Source of the DNA: an uncultured Collinsella sp. | GTDB taxonomy: Bacteria; Actinomycetota; Coriobacteriia; Coriobacteriales; Coriobacteriaceae | Assembly: GCA_934668695.1 (NCBI GenBank) | Contig: CAKUOD010000012.1 | Span: 3,920 to 67,919, forward strand | Length of the DNA stretch: 64,000 nt | Reading direction: 5' to 3' | Part shown: one piece after another, positions 37,076 through 44,855 of the stretch | Layout: each line of letters begins with the position of its first letter | Position numbering within the stretch: the stretch's first letter is position 1 | The notes under the pieces: model-generated | The model's input: only the letters and a program-made list of their open reading frames with translations | Told to the model about the DNA's origin: nothing | Databases searched by the model: none | Made by a program: the position numbers and the translations under genes

Positions 37076-37564
37076 ATGATCAGAAAAACCCTCGATACCG
37101 ACATTCCCGCCGTCATGGCTATCTATGACGTGGCCCGCGCCTTTATGCGCGCACATGGCAACGCCACGCAGTGGCCCGAGGGCACGCCTTCTGCCGAGCA
37201 GTTGGCTGCCGATATCGCCGCTGGTGGCAGCTATGTGTGCGAAGTCGATGGTCGCGTGGTGGCGACGTTTGCCTTTTTACCGGGTCCGGACGAGTGCTAT
37301 GACGTCATCGGGGATGGCGCCTGGCGCAGCGACGCTCCATACCATGTGCTGCACCGTGTGGCGTCGGATGGCATCACGCATGGCGTCGCAGCGGCGATGT
37401 TTGCCTTTGCCAAGGAGCGCGCCAGCCATCTGCGTATCGACACGCATCAAGACAATCTGCCCATGCAGGGCGCCATCGCCAAGGCCGGGTTTAAGCGCGC
37501 CGGTATCGTATATGTGTCGGACGGTACGCCGCGTGTCGCGTTTGATTGGCTGCGTGAGGCGTAA
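37076..37564 (+). CDS. GNAT family N-acetyltransferase
   Basis: A 162-residue protein with the GNAT fold: strand 1 MIRKTLDTDIPAVMAIYD, a central strand GRVVATFAFLPGPDECY, and a C-terminal half with HLRIDTHQDNLPMQGAIAKA, typical of acetyltransferases that carry the N-x-x-M-Q pattern. The acetyl-CoA loop (V/I)xxxx(Q/R)GxG is replaced by a less usual GITHGVAAAMFAFA segment. The substrate is unknown. GTG 37073 directly before ATG 37076 is an alternative start. A strong terminator follows. Confidence 0.82.
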   Translation: MIRKTLDTDIPAVMAIYDVARAFMRAHGNATQWPEGTPSAEQLAADIAAGGSYVCEVDGRVVATFAFLPGPDECYDVIGDGAWRSDAPYHVLHRVASDGITHGVAAAMFAFAKERASHLRIDTHQDNLPMQGAIAKAGFKRAGIVYVSDGTPRVAFDWLREA

Positions 37565-37597
37565 GAGCCAAGGCACGTATCATCATCCAGCTCAAAT

Positions 37598-37626
37598 AAA
37601 AAATGGCCCCGAGTGGGGCCATTTTT
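37598..37626 (+). terminator. Intrinsic terminator after the GNAT gene
   Basis: AAATGGCCCC (37601-37610) pairs with GGGGCCATTT (37615-37624), with loop GAGT and further T residues. Confidence 0.9.
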
Positions 37627-37675
37627 GGTAAAACACGTCGTTGTGGGACTCGCATTGTTACCGCCTCAAATGAGA

Positions 37676-37796
37676 CCGGGCGGGCAAAAGGGGAGGTGCC
37701 GGCTTTCGCAAGGCGCGAACCTACGAAAATCGCCGCGCGGCAACGCGGGGCGATGAGCTCGGTCGGGGGATAGGGCCCGCTTCGCCCGCCGGCCCG
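37676..37796. other. G+C-rich region able to form a multi-branched RNA
   Basis: In the 305-bp gap 37565-37869, GGCGGGC (37679-37685) can pair with GCCCGCC (37784-37790), closing a region with two inner stems: AGGT/ACCT with GCC/GGC near 37694-37722, and ATCGCC-GCG/CGC-GGCGAT at 37729-37754. No known RNA family was recognised on either strand. A possible -10 TATCAT follows at 37804, so this may lie upstream of, not within, the leader of the GTPase gene. Confidence 0.3.
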
Positions 37797-37869
37797 TAAA
37801 TTGTATCATCCAGTGTGGAGCGTGAGCGCCCGTTGCCGCGTGCGATGGGCTTGTAATAAGAGGAGAGCC

Positions 37870-39873
37870 ATGTCGAAGCAAGCGGTCGTTGGAATCTTGG
37901 CGCATGTCGATGCCGGCAAGACCACGCTGGCCGAGGCCATGCTGTTCAACTCGGGTCGCATTCGCAAGCGCGGGCGCGTGGACGATGGCGATTCGCATCT
38001 GGACACTAATGCGATCGAGCGCGAGCGTGGCATCACAATTTTCTCGTCGCAGGCCGTGTTCGACCACGGTGATACCCACGTCATGCTTGTGGATGCGCCC
38101 GGCCACGTCGATTTTTCGGCCGAGGCGGAGCGCACACTGCGCGCGCTCGACTATGCGATTTTGGTTGTGAGCGCCAACGACGGCGTGCAGGGGCACACCG
38201 AAACCCTGTGGCGCCTGCTTGCGCGCTATGACATTCCGACGTTCATCTATATCAACAAGATCGATTTGGAGAATCCCGGCCGCGATGTTTTGCTGGCACA
38301 ACTTGGGCAACGTCTTTCCGAGGGCTGCCTGGATGCCAACGAACTGCTGGCGGGCGGCGCCGTTCAGGAAGACGCTGCTGCGTTGGACGAGGCGGCACTC
38401 GAGGAGTTTCTTGAGGCGGGCGAGCTTTCTGTTGCAACGCTGTCGCGCATGGTTGCCGAGCGCAAGCTCTTTCCCTGCTTTGCCGGCTCGGCGCTCAAGG
38501 ACCAAGGCGTGGACGAGCTGCTGGACGGCATATGTGCGCTGATGCGCGAACAGGCGTGGCTCCCGGAGTTTGCCGCGCGCGTCTATCGTGTCAGCCGCGG
38601 GGATCGCGGTGAGCGCTTGGCTTGGGTTAAAGTGACCGGCGGCACGCTGCATGCCAAGCAGATGATTGGCGGACGTTCCGGTGCCGAGGCATGGGAGCAA
38701 AAGATCGACCAGGTGCGCATCTATAACGGCGAGAAATACGAGCTTGCCCAGGAAGTTGCCGCTGGCGGCATCTGCGCCGTGACGGGTCTTGCGCACGTTC
38801 GCCCAGGGGACGCCCTGGGCGCGGAGCCCGCGGGCGATGCGCCCGTCATTGCGCCGGTCCTCACCTATACGGTGCTGCCGAACGAGCACGATGTCCATAC
38901 GGTGTTCAAGGCACTGACTGAGTTGGCGGACGAGGATCCCATGCTCGGCGTAAGCTGGAATACGCATCTTGAGCAGATTCATTTGCAGTTGATGGGCGCC
39001 GTGCAACTCGAGGTCGTACAGCGGGTGTTGGCAGATCGCTTTGGCCTTTCGGTTGCGTTTGAGTCTGGCGGCATTCTCTATAAGGAGACTATTTCGCAGC
39101 CGGTCGAGGGCGTGGGCCACTTTGAGCCGCTGCGCCACTATGCCGAGGTGCATCTACGCCTGGAGCCGTTGCCAGCGGGTTCGGGCGTGCAGTTTGGTAC
39201 CGTGACCTCGACCGACGAGCTCGATCTTAACTGGCAGCGTTTGGCACTCACCAACGCCATGGAGCGCGATCACCTGGGCGTGCTGACCGGCTCGCCCATC
39301 ACCGATGTGCGCATTACGCTCACGGGCGGCCGTGCGCATGCCAAACATACCGAGGGCGGCGATTTTCGCCAGGCCACGTACCGCGCGATTCGCCAGGGTT
39401 TGATGCAGGCGCGCGAGGCCGGCGCGGCGGTGCTGTTGGAGCCGTGGTATCGCTTTGAGCTCGAGGTGCCGGGGGAGTGCGTGGGTCGGGCGCTCTCGGA
39501 TGCCACGCGCATGGGTGCCGAGTACGAGCCGCCGACGATGACAGGCGACCGGGCGAAGCTTGTGGGTCGTGTACCGGCATCAGAGGTGCAGGATTACGCG
39601 CTGGAGGTGGCTGCCTACACGAGTGGTCGTGGGCATCTGTACCTGGAGTTCGCCGGCTATGCGGCATGCCATGATGCCGAGCGCGTAATCGAGACGGCCG
39701 CCTATGAGCCCGAGGCCGATCTGCCCAACACGCCCGATTCGGTCTTTTGCTCTCACGGCGCCGGTTACACGGTCAAATGGTACGACGTACCCGCCGCGGC
39801 GCACGTAAAGATCGATCCCGCTATCTTTCGCCCCTGGCGAGCGGCAGACGCAGAGTTCTTCGGCCATAGGTGA
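37870..39873 (+). CDS. EF-G-like GTPase related to TetM/TetW ribosomal protection proteins
   Basis: A 667-residue translational GTPase. The G domain has G1 AHVDAGKTT, G2 RERGITI, G3 DAPGHVDF, G4 NKID and a G5-like GSALKDQG. Domains II-V follow as in EF-G, including the EF-G C-domain. The sequence is closer in pattern to Tet(M)-type proteins than to EF-G (for example the short NDGVQGHTETLWRLL stretch), but it is divergent, so tetracycline resistance should not be assumed. ATG 37870 has AGGAG upstream. The stop codon TGA is inside the palindrome at 39868. Confidence 0.85.
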   Translation: MSKQAVVGILAHVDAGKTTLAEAMLFNSGRIRKRGRVDDGDSHLDTNAIERERGITIFSSQAVFDHGDTHVMLVDAPGHVDFSAEAERTLRALDYAILVVSANDGVQGHTETLWRLLARYDIPTFIYINKIDLENPGRDVLLAQLGQRLSEGCLDANELLAGGAVQEDAAALDEAALEEFLEAGELSVATLSRMVAERKLFPCFAGSALKDQGVDELLDGICALMREQAWLPEFAARVYRVSRGDRGERLAWVKVTGGTLHAKQMIGGRSGAEAWEQKIDQVRIYNGEKYELAQEVAAGGICAVTGLAHVRPGDALGAEPAGDAPVIAPVLTYTVLPNEHDVHTVFKALTELADEDPMLGVSWNTHLEQIHLQLMGAVQLEVVQRVLADRFGLSVAFESGGILYKETISQPVEGVGHFEPLRHYAEVHLRLEPLPAGSGVQFGTVTSTDELDLNWQRLALTNAMERDHLGVLTGSPITDVRITLTGGRAHAKHTEGGDFRQATYRAIRQGLMQAREAGAAVLLEPWYRFELEVPGECVGRALSDATRMGAEYEPPTMTGDRAKLVGRVPASEVQDYALEVAAYTSGRGHLYLEFAGYAACHDAERVIETAAYEPEADLPNTPDSVFCSHGAGYTVKWYDVPAAAHVKIDPAIFRPWRAADAEFFGHR

Positions 39874-39898
39874 CAAAGGGACAGTTCCTTTGTCACCT
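39868..39898. repeat. Palindrome AGGTGACAAAGG...CCTTTGTCACCT overlapping a stop codon
   Basis: AGGTGACAAAGG (39868-39879) and CCTTTGTCACCT (39887-39898) are perfect inverted copies. The TGA of the EF-G-like gene (39871-39873) is part of the left arm. It belongs to the same family as 43597-43624 and 44827-44855 and could fold as a terminator-like hairpin. Confidence 0.8.
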
Positions 39899-39904
39899 GC
39901 TGTT

Positions 39905-39934
39905 GGTATAACTCGGTATAAGTTGGTATAACTA
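39905..39934 (+). promoter_or_regulatory. Three direct repeats of GGTATAACT with exact 10-bp period
   Basis: GGTATA occurs at 39905, 39915 and 39925, inside decamers GGTATAACTC, GGTATAAGTT and GGTATAACTA. They lie 33 bp upstream of the AAA+ gene. The array may hold the -10 element (TATAAC) and a set of protein sites on one face of the helix. A comparable array precedes the paralogous gene at 43632-44732. Confidence 0.65.
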
Positions 39935-39966
39935 TAGGCAGCGTTTGCCAATCCGAGGAGGCCGAC

Positions 39967-41085
39967 ATGAATCCAAATCCCTTTAAGCCCACGGCTGGCA
40001 AGCGGCCTCCGATACTCATCGGTCGAGAGTCGGTCGTCGAAGATTTCGAGGAAGGGCTCGACAACGGCGCCGGAGCGCCGGGCAGGCTCATGCTCATTAC
40101 GGGAAACCGCGGCTGCGGCAAGACGGTTCTCCTGCGGGAGCTGCAACGTCTAGCCAGCGAGCGCGGATGGGCGGTTGTCTCCGATTCCGCTTCGCTTGGC
40201 TTGTGCGACCGCCTGGCCGACGCGCTTCGCTCGAATAAACCCGTTGTGACGTCAATGGAGTTTGGGCCGTCGTTTGGGCGGATGTCGGTCGAGGCGGCGC
40301 GAGCAAAGGGCGAGACGTTGCGAGGGCTGGTCAACGAGCGCCTCAAGAAGCTCGGTCCAGGCAAGGGCATACTGTTTGCGATTGACGAGGCTCAATCTGC
40401 GTCTATCGAGGAGCTGGCGGCTCTTGCCGTTCTCTATCAGCAGGTGCTCGGAGACCAGGATGCCACGGGCTTGTCCGATAGCGACCAGCGCGGCCTTGCG
40501 CTGGTGTTCGCCGGCTTACCCAGTATGGTTGACGATCTGCTCGAAGAGCCAAGCGTGACGTTTTTGCGGCGTGCCCAGCAGCGTACGCTGGGGGCGATAT
40601 CTTTGCCCAAGGTGCGCGATTCATATATCCAGACGGTCAAAGACGCTGGTCTTTACGTTGATGCGGAGACGGCGGACCTTGCGGCACACAAGAGCATGGG
40701 GCATCCCTATATGGTTCAGCTTGTGGGTTATTACATGTGGCGATCTGCTGTCCGGCGTGGCTCACAGGTCATCGAAAGGCGCGATGTCGAGGATGGCCAT
40801 GCGGATGCCGTCTCCGAGTTCTATGAAGCGGTTGACGCGCCCCTGTATTACGGGCTGCGCAGTCCACAGCGCCTTTTTATCGAGGCCATGGCGGTTGACG
40901 AGGGCAAGCCGACGCGCATGGCGGATATCATTGAGCGCTGCGATCGTACCCAGAGCTGGGCGAGTAAATATCGCGCAAGCCTGATTCGCGAGCGCGTCAT
41001 CGAGGCTGCCGGATACGGCCTCGTCCGGTTTACCGTGCCCATGCTGGGCGAGTACATCTGCGATCGCATTTTATGGCACGAGTAG
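39967..41085 (+). CDS. AAA+ ATPase with C-terminal winged helix, paralog of 43632-44732
   Basis: A 372-residue protein. It starts with NPFKPTAGKRPPILIGRE, the usual opening of stand-alone Orc/MalT-like ATPases. Walker A is GNRGCGKT near residue 45, Walker B is ILFAIDEAQ near 138, the sensor region is GLALVFAGLPSM, and the C-terminal 90 residues resemble a winged helix (RLFIEAMAVDEGKP to the end). A DNA-binding or regulatory role is inferred. ATG 39967 follows GAGGAGG. The UvrA-like gene starts 1 bp after its stop, so the two are coupled. Confidence 0.85.
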   Translation: MNPNPFKPTAGKRPPILIGRESVVEDFEEGLDNGAGAPGRLMLITGNRGCGKTVLLRELQRLASERGWAVVSDSASLGLCDRLADALRSNKPVVTSMEFGPSFGRMSVEAARAKGETLRGLVNERLKKLGPGKGILFAIDEAQSASIEELAALAVLYQQVLGDQDATGLSDSDQRGLALVFAGLPSMVDDLLEEPSVTFLRRAQQRTLGAISLPKVRDSYIQTVKDAGLYVDAETADLAAHKSMGHPYMVQLVGYYMWRSAVRRGSQVIERRDVEDGHADAVSEFYEAVDAPLYYGLRSPQRLFIEAMAVDEGKPTRMADIIERCDRTQSWASKYRASLIRERVIEAAGYGLVRFTVPMLGEYICDRILWHE

Positions 41086-41086
41086 G

Positions 41087-43591
41087 GTGATAAAGGTGAC
41101 GGAACAGAAGATGAGCCCGCAAGCTATCGAGGTGCGCGGTGCGCGCGTACACAACCTTAAGGACATCGATATCGATATTCCGCTGGGAAAGCTCGTGGGT
41201 ATTGCCGGCGTGTCGGGGTCGGGCAAGAGCTCGCTGGCGCTGGGAGTTCTTTATGCCGAGGGCTCGCGCCGTTACTTGGAGGCGCTCAGCACCTATACCC
41301 GCCGACGGCTCACCCAGGCCGAGCACGCTCAGGTGGATGAAGTGCTGCACGTGCCGGCGGCGCTCGCGCTGCATCAGCGCCCAAGCGTTCCGGGCGTACG
41401 CTCGACCTTTGGCACCATGACCGAGCTCAATAACAGCTTGCGCCTGCTCTTTAGCCGTTGCGCCCATCACGTGTGTCCGCACTGCGGAACGCGCGTAGAG
41501 CCGAGCCTTAACGTGGCCGCGGGCCTGTCGCTTACCTGTCCGTCATGCGGCCGCGAGTTCTACGCGCCGAGCGCCGAGGATCTTGCCTTTAACAGCGGCG
41601 GTGCGTGCCCGACCTGCGGCGGCACCGGCGTTATGCGCGAGGTGGACGAGGCGAGCCTGGTGCCCGACGAGTCAAAGACCATCAACGAGGGCGCGGTGCT
41701 TCCCTGGGGCACGCTCATGTGGGATTTGATGAAGCAAGTCGCCGGCGAGATGGGCGTGCGTACCGATGTGCCGTTTAACCAGCTCACAGCGCATGAGCGC
41801 GATATCGTGTTTCATGGCCCGGCGGTTAAGAAGCATATCCTCTACGTGCCCAAAAACGGCGAGGGCGCCACACCGCTCGACTTTACCTACTACAACGCCG
41901 TCTATACCGTCGAGAATGCGCTCGCCAAGGTCAAGGACGATAAGGGGCTCAAACGCGTTGCGCGCTTTTTGCGCGAGGGGCCATGCCGCGACTGTGGTGG
42001 CACGCGGCTTTCCGAGGCGGCGCGTCAGCCGCAGGTGCGCGGTATCAATTTGGCGCGGGCTGCAGCTATGACGCTGGGCGAGGCGATCGAATGGGTGCGT
42101 GGCGTGCCCGCGTCGTTGCCGGGCGAGATGCAGCCCATGGCAGCGGACATCTGTGATTCGTTCTTGAGCACGGCTCGCCGTCTGGTCGACTTGGGCCTCG
42201 ATTACCTTTCGCTCGATCGCGCCGGCGCCACGCTCTCTACGGGCGAGCGTCAGCGCGTGCAGCTGGCCCGCGTGGTGCGCAATCGCTCGACGGGCGTGCT
42301 CTATGTACTGGACGAGCCCTCGATTGGCTTGCATCCGGCAAATGTCGATGGCCTGGTGGGCGTGATGCGCGACCTGGTTGCCGACGGCAACACCGTGGTC
42401 GTTGTCGACCACGATACACGCGTGCTGACGGAAGCCGACTATCTGGTCGAGATGGGCCCCGTTGCCGGAGCGGGCGGCGGCAACGTGATTGCTGCCGGTT
42501 TGGTGGATGAGGTCGAGCGCGCCCAAGCCAGCCGAATCGCGCAGTTCTTGCGCTCGGACCCCAAGCGCTTGCGCCCGCAGGTGGACGTCGTTGAAATGTT
42601 TGACCAGGGCCATATTCGCATGGCGACCGGCGCAATTCATACCGTCAAGCCGCTCAAAGTCGATATCCCGCGCGGCCGTCTCGTCGCAGTGACGGGTGTT
42701 TCTGGCTCGGGCAAGACGACGCTCGTGCTCGAGACACTCATCCCCGCACTTAAGGCACAAGCGGCCGGTGAGCGCTTGCCGCGCCATGTGCGCTGGATCG
42801 ATGCCGAGGGAATCGCCCGTGCCAACCTCATCGACGCCACGCCCATCGGTGCCAACGTGCGCTCGACGGTGGCAACTTATGCCGATATCCACGACGAGCT
42901 GCGTCGCGCCTTCGCCCGTACACCCGAGGCCAAAGCTGCCGGCTACAAGGCGGGCGCCTTTAGCTACAACACCGGTGCCCTGCGCTGTCCCACGTGTGAT
43001 GGTACGGGTTCCATATCGCTTGACGTGCAGTTTTTGCCCGATGTCGAGATCGTCTGCCCGGCATGCCGCGGCTCGCGCTACGCCGAGGCCGCCTCGCATA
43101 TCCATCGCGAGGGCAAGGACGGCAGTCTGCTTACGTTGCCGCAACTTATGGATATGAGCGTGGACGAGGCACTCGACGCCACGGTGGGACTCAAGAAAGT
43201 TCAGACGCGCCTGCAGACCTTGCACGACCTGGGTCTGGGCTACCTCACACTTGGCGAGCCTACGCCGGCGCTTTCGGGTGGCGAGGCGCAGCGCCTTAAG
43301 CTCGCGAGCGAGATGGGCCGTGTGCAGGACGATGCCGTGTTCGTATTCGACGAGCCAACGATTGGCCTACATCCGCTCGATGTTCAGGTACTGCTGGCTG
43401 TGTTTGACGGCCTGGTTGCCAAGGGCGCCACGGTTGTCGTGATCGAACACGACCTCGACCTTATCCGTAACGCCGACTACGTGATTGACATGGGTCCAGG
43501 CGGCGGCGACGCCGGCGGGCAAATCGTCTGCGCCGGCACGCCGGTGGATATCGCTGCTTGCTCCAAGAGCATTACCGGTCGTTATCTATAG
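41087..43591 (+). CDS. UvrA-like ABC ATPase of the short (UvrA2) class
   Basis: An 834-residue protein with two ABC modules. Module one has Walker A GVSGSGKSS, zinc pairs CPHCG and CPSCG, and signature LSTGERQRVQLARV; module two has GVSGSGKTT, CPTCDGTG and CPACRG zinc pairs, and signature LSGGEAQRLKLASEM. True UvrA is about 940 residues; here the stretch after the first zinc pair is short and the UvrB-binding domain appears to be missing. Such proteins are linked to resistance or repair roles separate from UvrABC. The start is uncertain: GTG 41087, GTG 41096 or ATG 41111 (behind AAAGGTGA). It is cotranscribed with the AAA+ gene. Confidence 0.87.
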   Translation: MIKVTEQKMSPQAIEVRGARVHNLKDIDIDIPLGKLVGIAGVSGSGKSSLALGVLYAEGSRRYLEALSTYTRRRLTQAEHAQVDEVLHVPAALALHQRPSVPGVRSTFGTMTELNNSLRLLFSRCAHHVCPHCGTRVEPSLNVAAGLSLTCPSCGREFYAPSAEDLAFNSGGACPTCGGTGVMREVDEASLVPDESKTINEGAVLPWGTLMWDLMKQVAGEMGVRTDVPFNQLTAHERDIVFHGPAVKKHILYVPKNGEGATPLDFTYYNAVYTVENALAKVKDDKGLKRVARFLREGPCRDCGGTRLSEAARQPQVRGINLARAAAMTLGEAIEWVRGVPASLPGEMQPMAADICDSFLSTARRLVDLGLDYLSLDRAGATLSTGERQRVQLARVVRNRSTGVLYVLDEPSIGLHPANVDGLVGVMRDLVADGNTVVVVDHDTRVLTEADYLVEMGPVAGAGGGNVIAAGLVDEVERAQASRIAQFLRSDPKRLRPQVDVVEMFDQGHIRMATGAIHTVKPLKVDIPRGRLVAVTGVSGSGKTTLVLETLIPALKAQAAGERLPRHVRWIDAEGIARANLIDATPIGANVRSTVATYADIHDELRRAFARTPEAKAAGYKAGAFSYNTGALRCPTCDGTGSISLDVQFLPDVEIVCPACRGSRYAEAASHIHREGKDGSLLTLPQLMDMSVDEALDATVGLKKVQTRLQTLHDLGLGYLTLGEPTPALSGGEAQRLKLASEMGRVQDDAVFVFDEPTIGLHPLDVQVLLAVFDGLVAKGATVVVIEHDLDLIRNADYVIDMGPGGGDAGGQIVCAGTPVDIAACSKSITGRYL

Positions 43592-43596
43592 GCGAT

Positions 43597-43624
43597 GTGA
43601 CAAAGGGACTGCCCCTTTGTCACA
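43597..43624. repeat. Palindrome TGTGACAAAGGG...CCCTTTGTCACA between convergent genes
   Basis: Perfect 12-bp arms 43597-43608 and 43613-43624 around a 4-bp centre. It lies 5 bp after the UvrA-like stop and 7 bp from the stop of the convergent AAA+ gene, where it could end transcription in both directions. Confidence 0.85.
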
Positions 43625-43631
43625 TTGACTT

Positions 43632-44732
43632 CTATTTCACGCATTGAGCGGCGAGATAATCGCGGAAGAATGGCAATTCAAAAGCGACGATTCCGCGCCC
43701 GCGTTCTCCAATGATGCCGGCATCTATCATGCGGCGTCGGTAGCGGGAGACCTGCTGCGGCGAACGCTTAAGGCGTTCGACAAGGTCAGCGGTGGTGGAC
43801 TCTTCCTCGTCATCGAGCATGGCGATGAGGAATCGCTTGTCCTCTGCAGTGAGTTCCCGATAGATTGCCGCGAGGATTCGGTCATCCATCTCGTCGCGTG
43901 CGATTTTGATTCCTAGGTCAAAGTCGCGTGACGAGATTTCCTTCGAATCGCTTGTGAGATCCCAGGCACGGTAGCCTACGAGTTGCAATAGGAAGGGAAA
44001 ACCAGAGATCGAGCGAACGGCTCTATCGATTCCCTCAGCATCTGCCAGGCGATCGTTTTCCTGAATTGTGCGAATTAAGGCTTCGCGCACGTCATAGTCG
44101 GCAATGCGACCCAGATGATATTGTTGAGCGCGGCGAAGGAACGAGACCGTCTTGTGGTTCAGTAGCGTCGATACGTTGTTGGGAAGTCCCGCCATGAGCA
44201 GGGCGACGCGTTTCCCATCGGTCACAAAGTGCTGATACGTCGCTGCGAGCTGAATCATCTCGTCGAGTGTCGGGTCCACCTCGTCAACCGTGACGAGCAG
44301 ACCGGTGCCCGCCTCGTTGAGCTGGTCGATGATGTCGCTCATGCGATAACGCCAGGTTGAGACATCGTGAACGCGATCGACCTCGATGCTGCCGAGAGGC
44401 GCGATGCCAAGACCGGTAATTTCAAAATCGGTCGGAAGATCAATGAGATGAGCCGCTGCCCGTTTTGCTCCGAGCTCAATTTCCTCAAGCATTCCTGGAA
44501 GCGCGGTTGTCTTTACGGCAACCCAGCCATGGGATTCGGCCCTCGTCGCAAGCGACGACATGAGGGCAGTTTTACCGGTTCCGCGTGCCCCCGAGAAGAT
44601 AGAGGTCAGTTCCGGGCGTCTGCGCTGGCTCAAGAAGGCACGGTCCAGATCACGGATGATCTGCTGCCTTCCGGCAAGATGTGCGGGAACCTCACCAAAA
44701 CTAGGAGTAAACGGGTTTTCGAGATACTCCAC
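43632..44732 (-). CDS. AAA+ ATPase with C-terminal winged helix, paralog of 39967-41085
   Basis: A 366-residue protein with the same layout as the paralog: opening NPFTPSFGEVPAHLAGR, Walker A GARGTGKT near residue 48, Walker B LLVTVDEVD near residue 145, MAGLPNNVS sensor segment, conserved SFLRRAQQYHLG, and a C-terminal winged helix (LVERLKRSPQQVSRYRRRM). The SFLRRAQQ stretch is identical in the paralog. GTG 44732 is the start, 5 bp after AAGGAGG. A regulator or DNA-linked NTPase is the likely role; no partner protein is obvious. Confidence 0.85.
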   Translation of the reverse strand: MEYLENPFTPSFGEVPAHLAGRQQIIRDLDRAFLSQRRRPELTSIFSGARGTGKTALMSSLATRAESHGWVAVKTTALPGMLEEIELGAKRAAAHLIDLPTDFEITGLGIAPLGSIEVDRVHDVSTWRYRMSDIIDQLNEAGTGLLVTVDEVDPTLDEMIQLAATYQHFVTDGKRVALLMAGLPNNVSTLLNHKTVSFLRRAQQYHLGRIADYDVREALIRTIQENDRLADAEGIDRAVRSISGFPFLLQLVGYRAWDLTSDSKEISSRDFDLGIKIARDEMDDRILAAIYRELTAEDKRFLIAMLDDEEESTTADLVERLKRSPQQVSRYRRRMIDAGIIGERGRGIVAFELPFFRDYLAAQCVK

Positions 44733-44755
44733 TGTGCCCTCCTTCAGCGTCTCGA

Positions 44756-44815
44756 GTTAACTTCATTTTATTCTAGTTAATTTCAGTTAAAAGCGATTAA
44801 TTACGTTTAACTATA
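44756..44815 (-). promoter_or_regulatory. Six 10-bp direct repeats (TTAACTnnAA type) upstream of the AAA+ gene
   Basis: On the plus strand the pentamers GTTAA, TTTTA, GTTAA, GTTAA, ATTAA and TTTAA start at 44756, 44766, 44776, 44786, 44796 and 44806, an exact 10-bp period. On the coding strand they read TTAACTGAAA, TTAACTAGAA and so on. The array ends 24 bp before the GTG start and is very A+T-rich, so it covers the promoter. Confidence 0.65.
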
Positions 44816-44826
44816 TGACGGTCGAA

Positions 44827-44855
44827 TGTGACAAAGGGACTGTCCCTTTGTCACA
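44827..44855. repeat. Palindrome TGTGACAAAGGGACNGTCCC... overlapping the trmL stop codon
   Basis: TGTGACAAAGGGAC (44827-44840) and GTCCCTTTGTCACA (44842-44855) are perfect 14-bp inverted copies around one base. The trmL stop codon (44851-44853 on the minus strand) is in the arm. Same family as 39868 and 43597. Confidence 0.85.

Noticed and set aside
37676..37796. SRP RNA, RNase P RNA or tmRNA
   Set aside because: None of the conserved core sequences of these RNAs is present on either strand.
41672..43225. 517-codon minus-strand frame opposite the UvrA-like gene
   Set aside because: Antisense to conserved ABC motifs and zinc pairs; no start signal.
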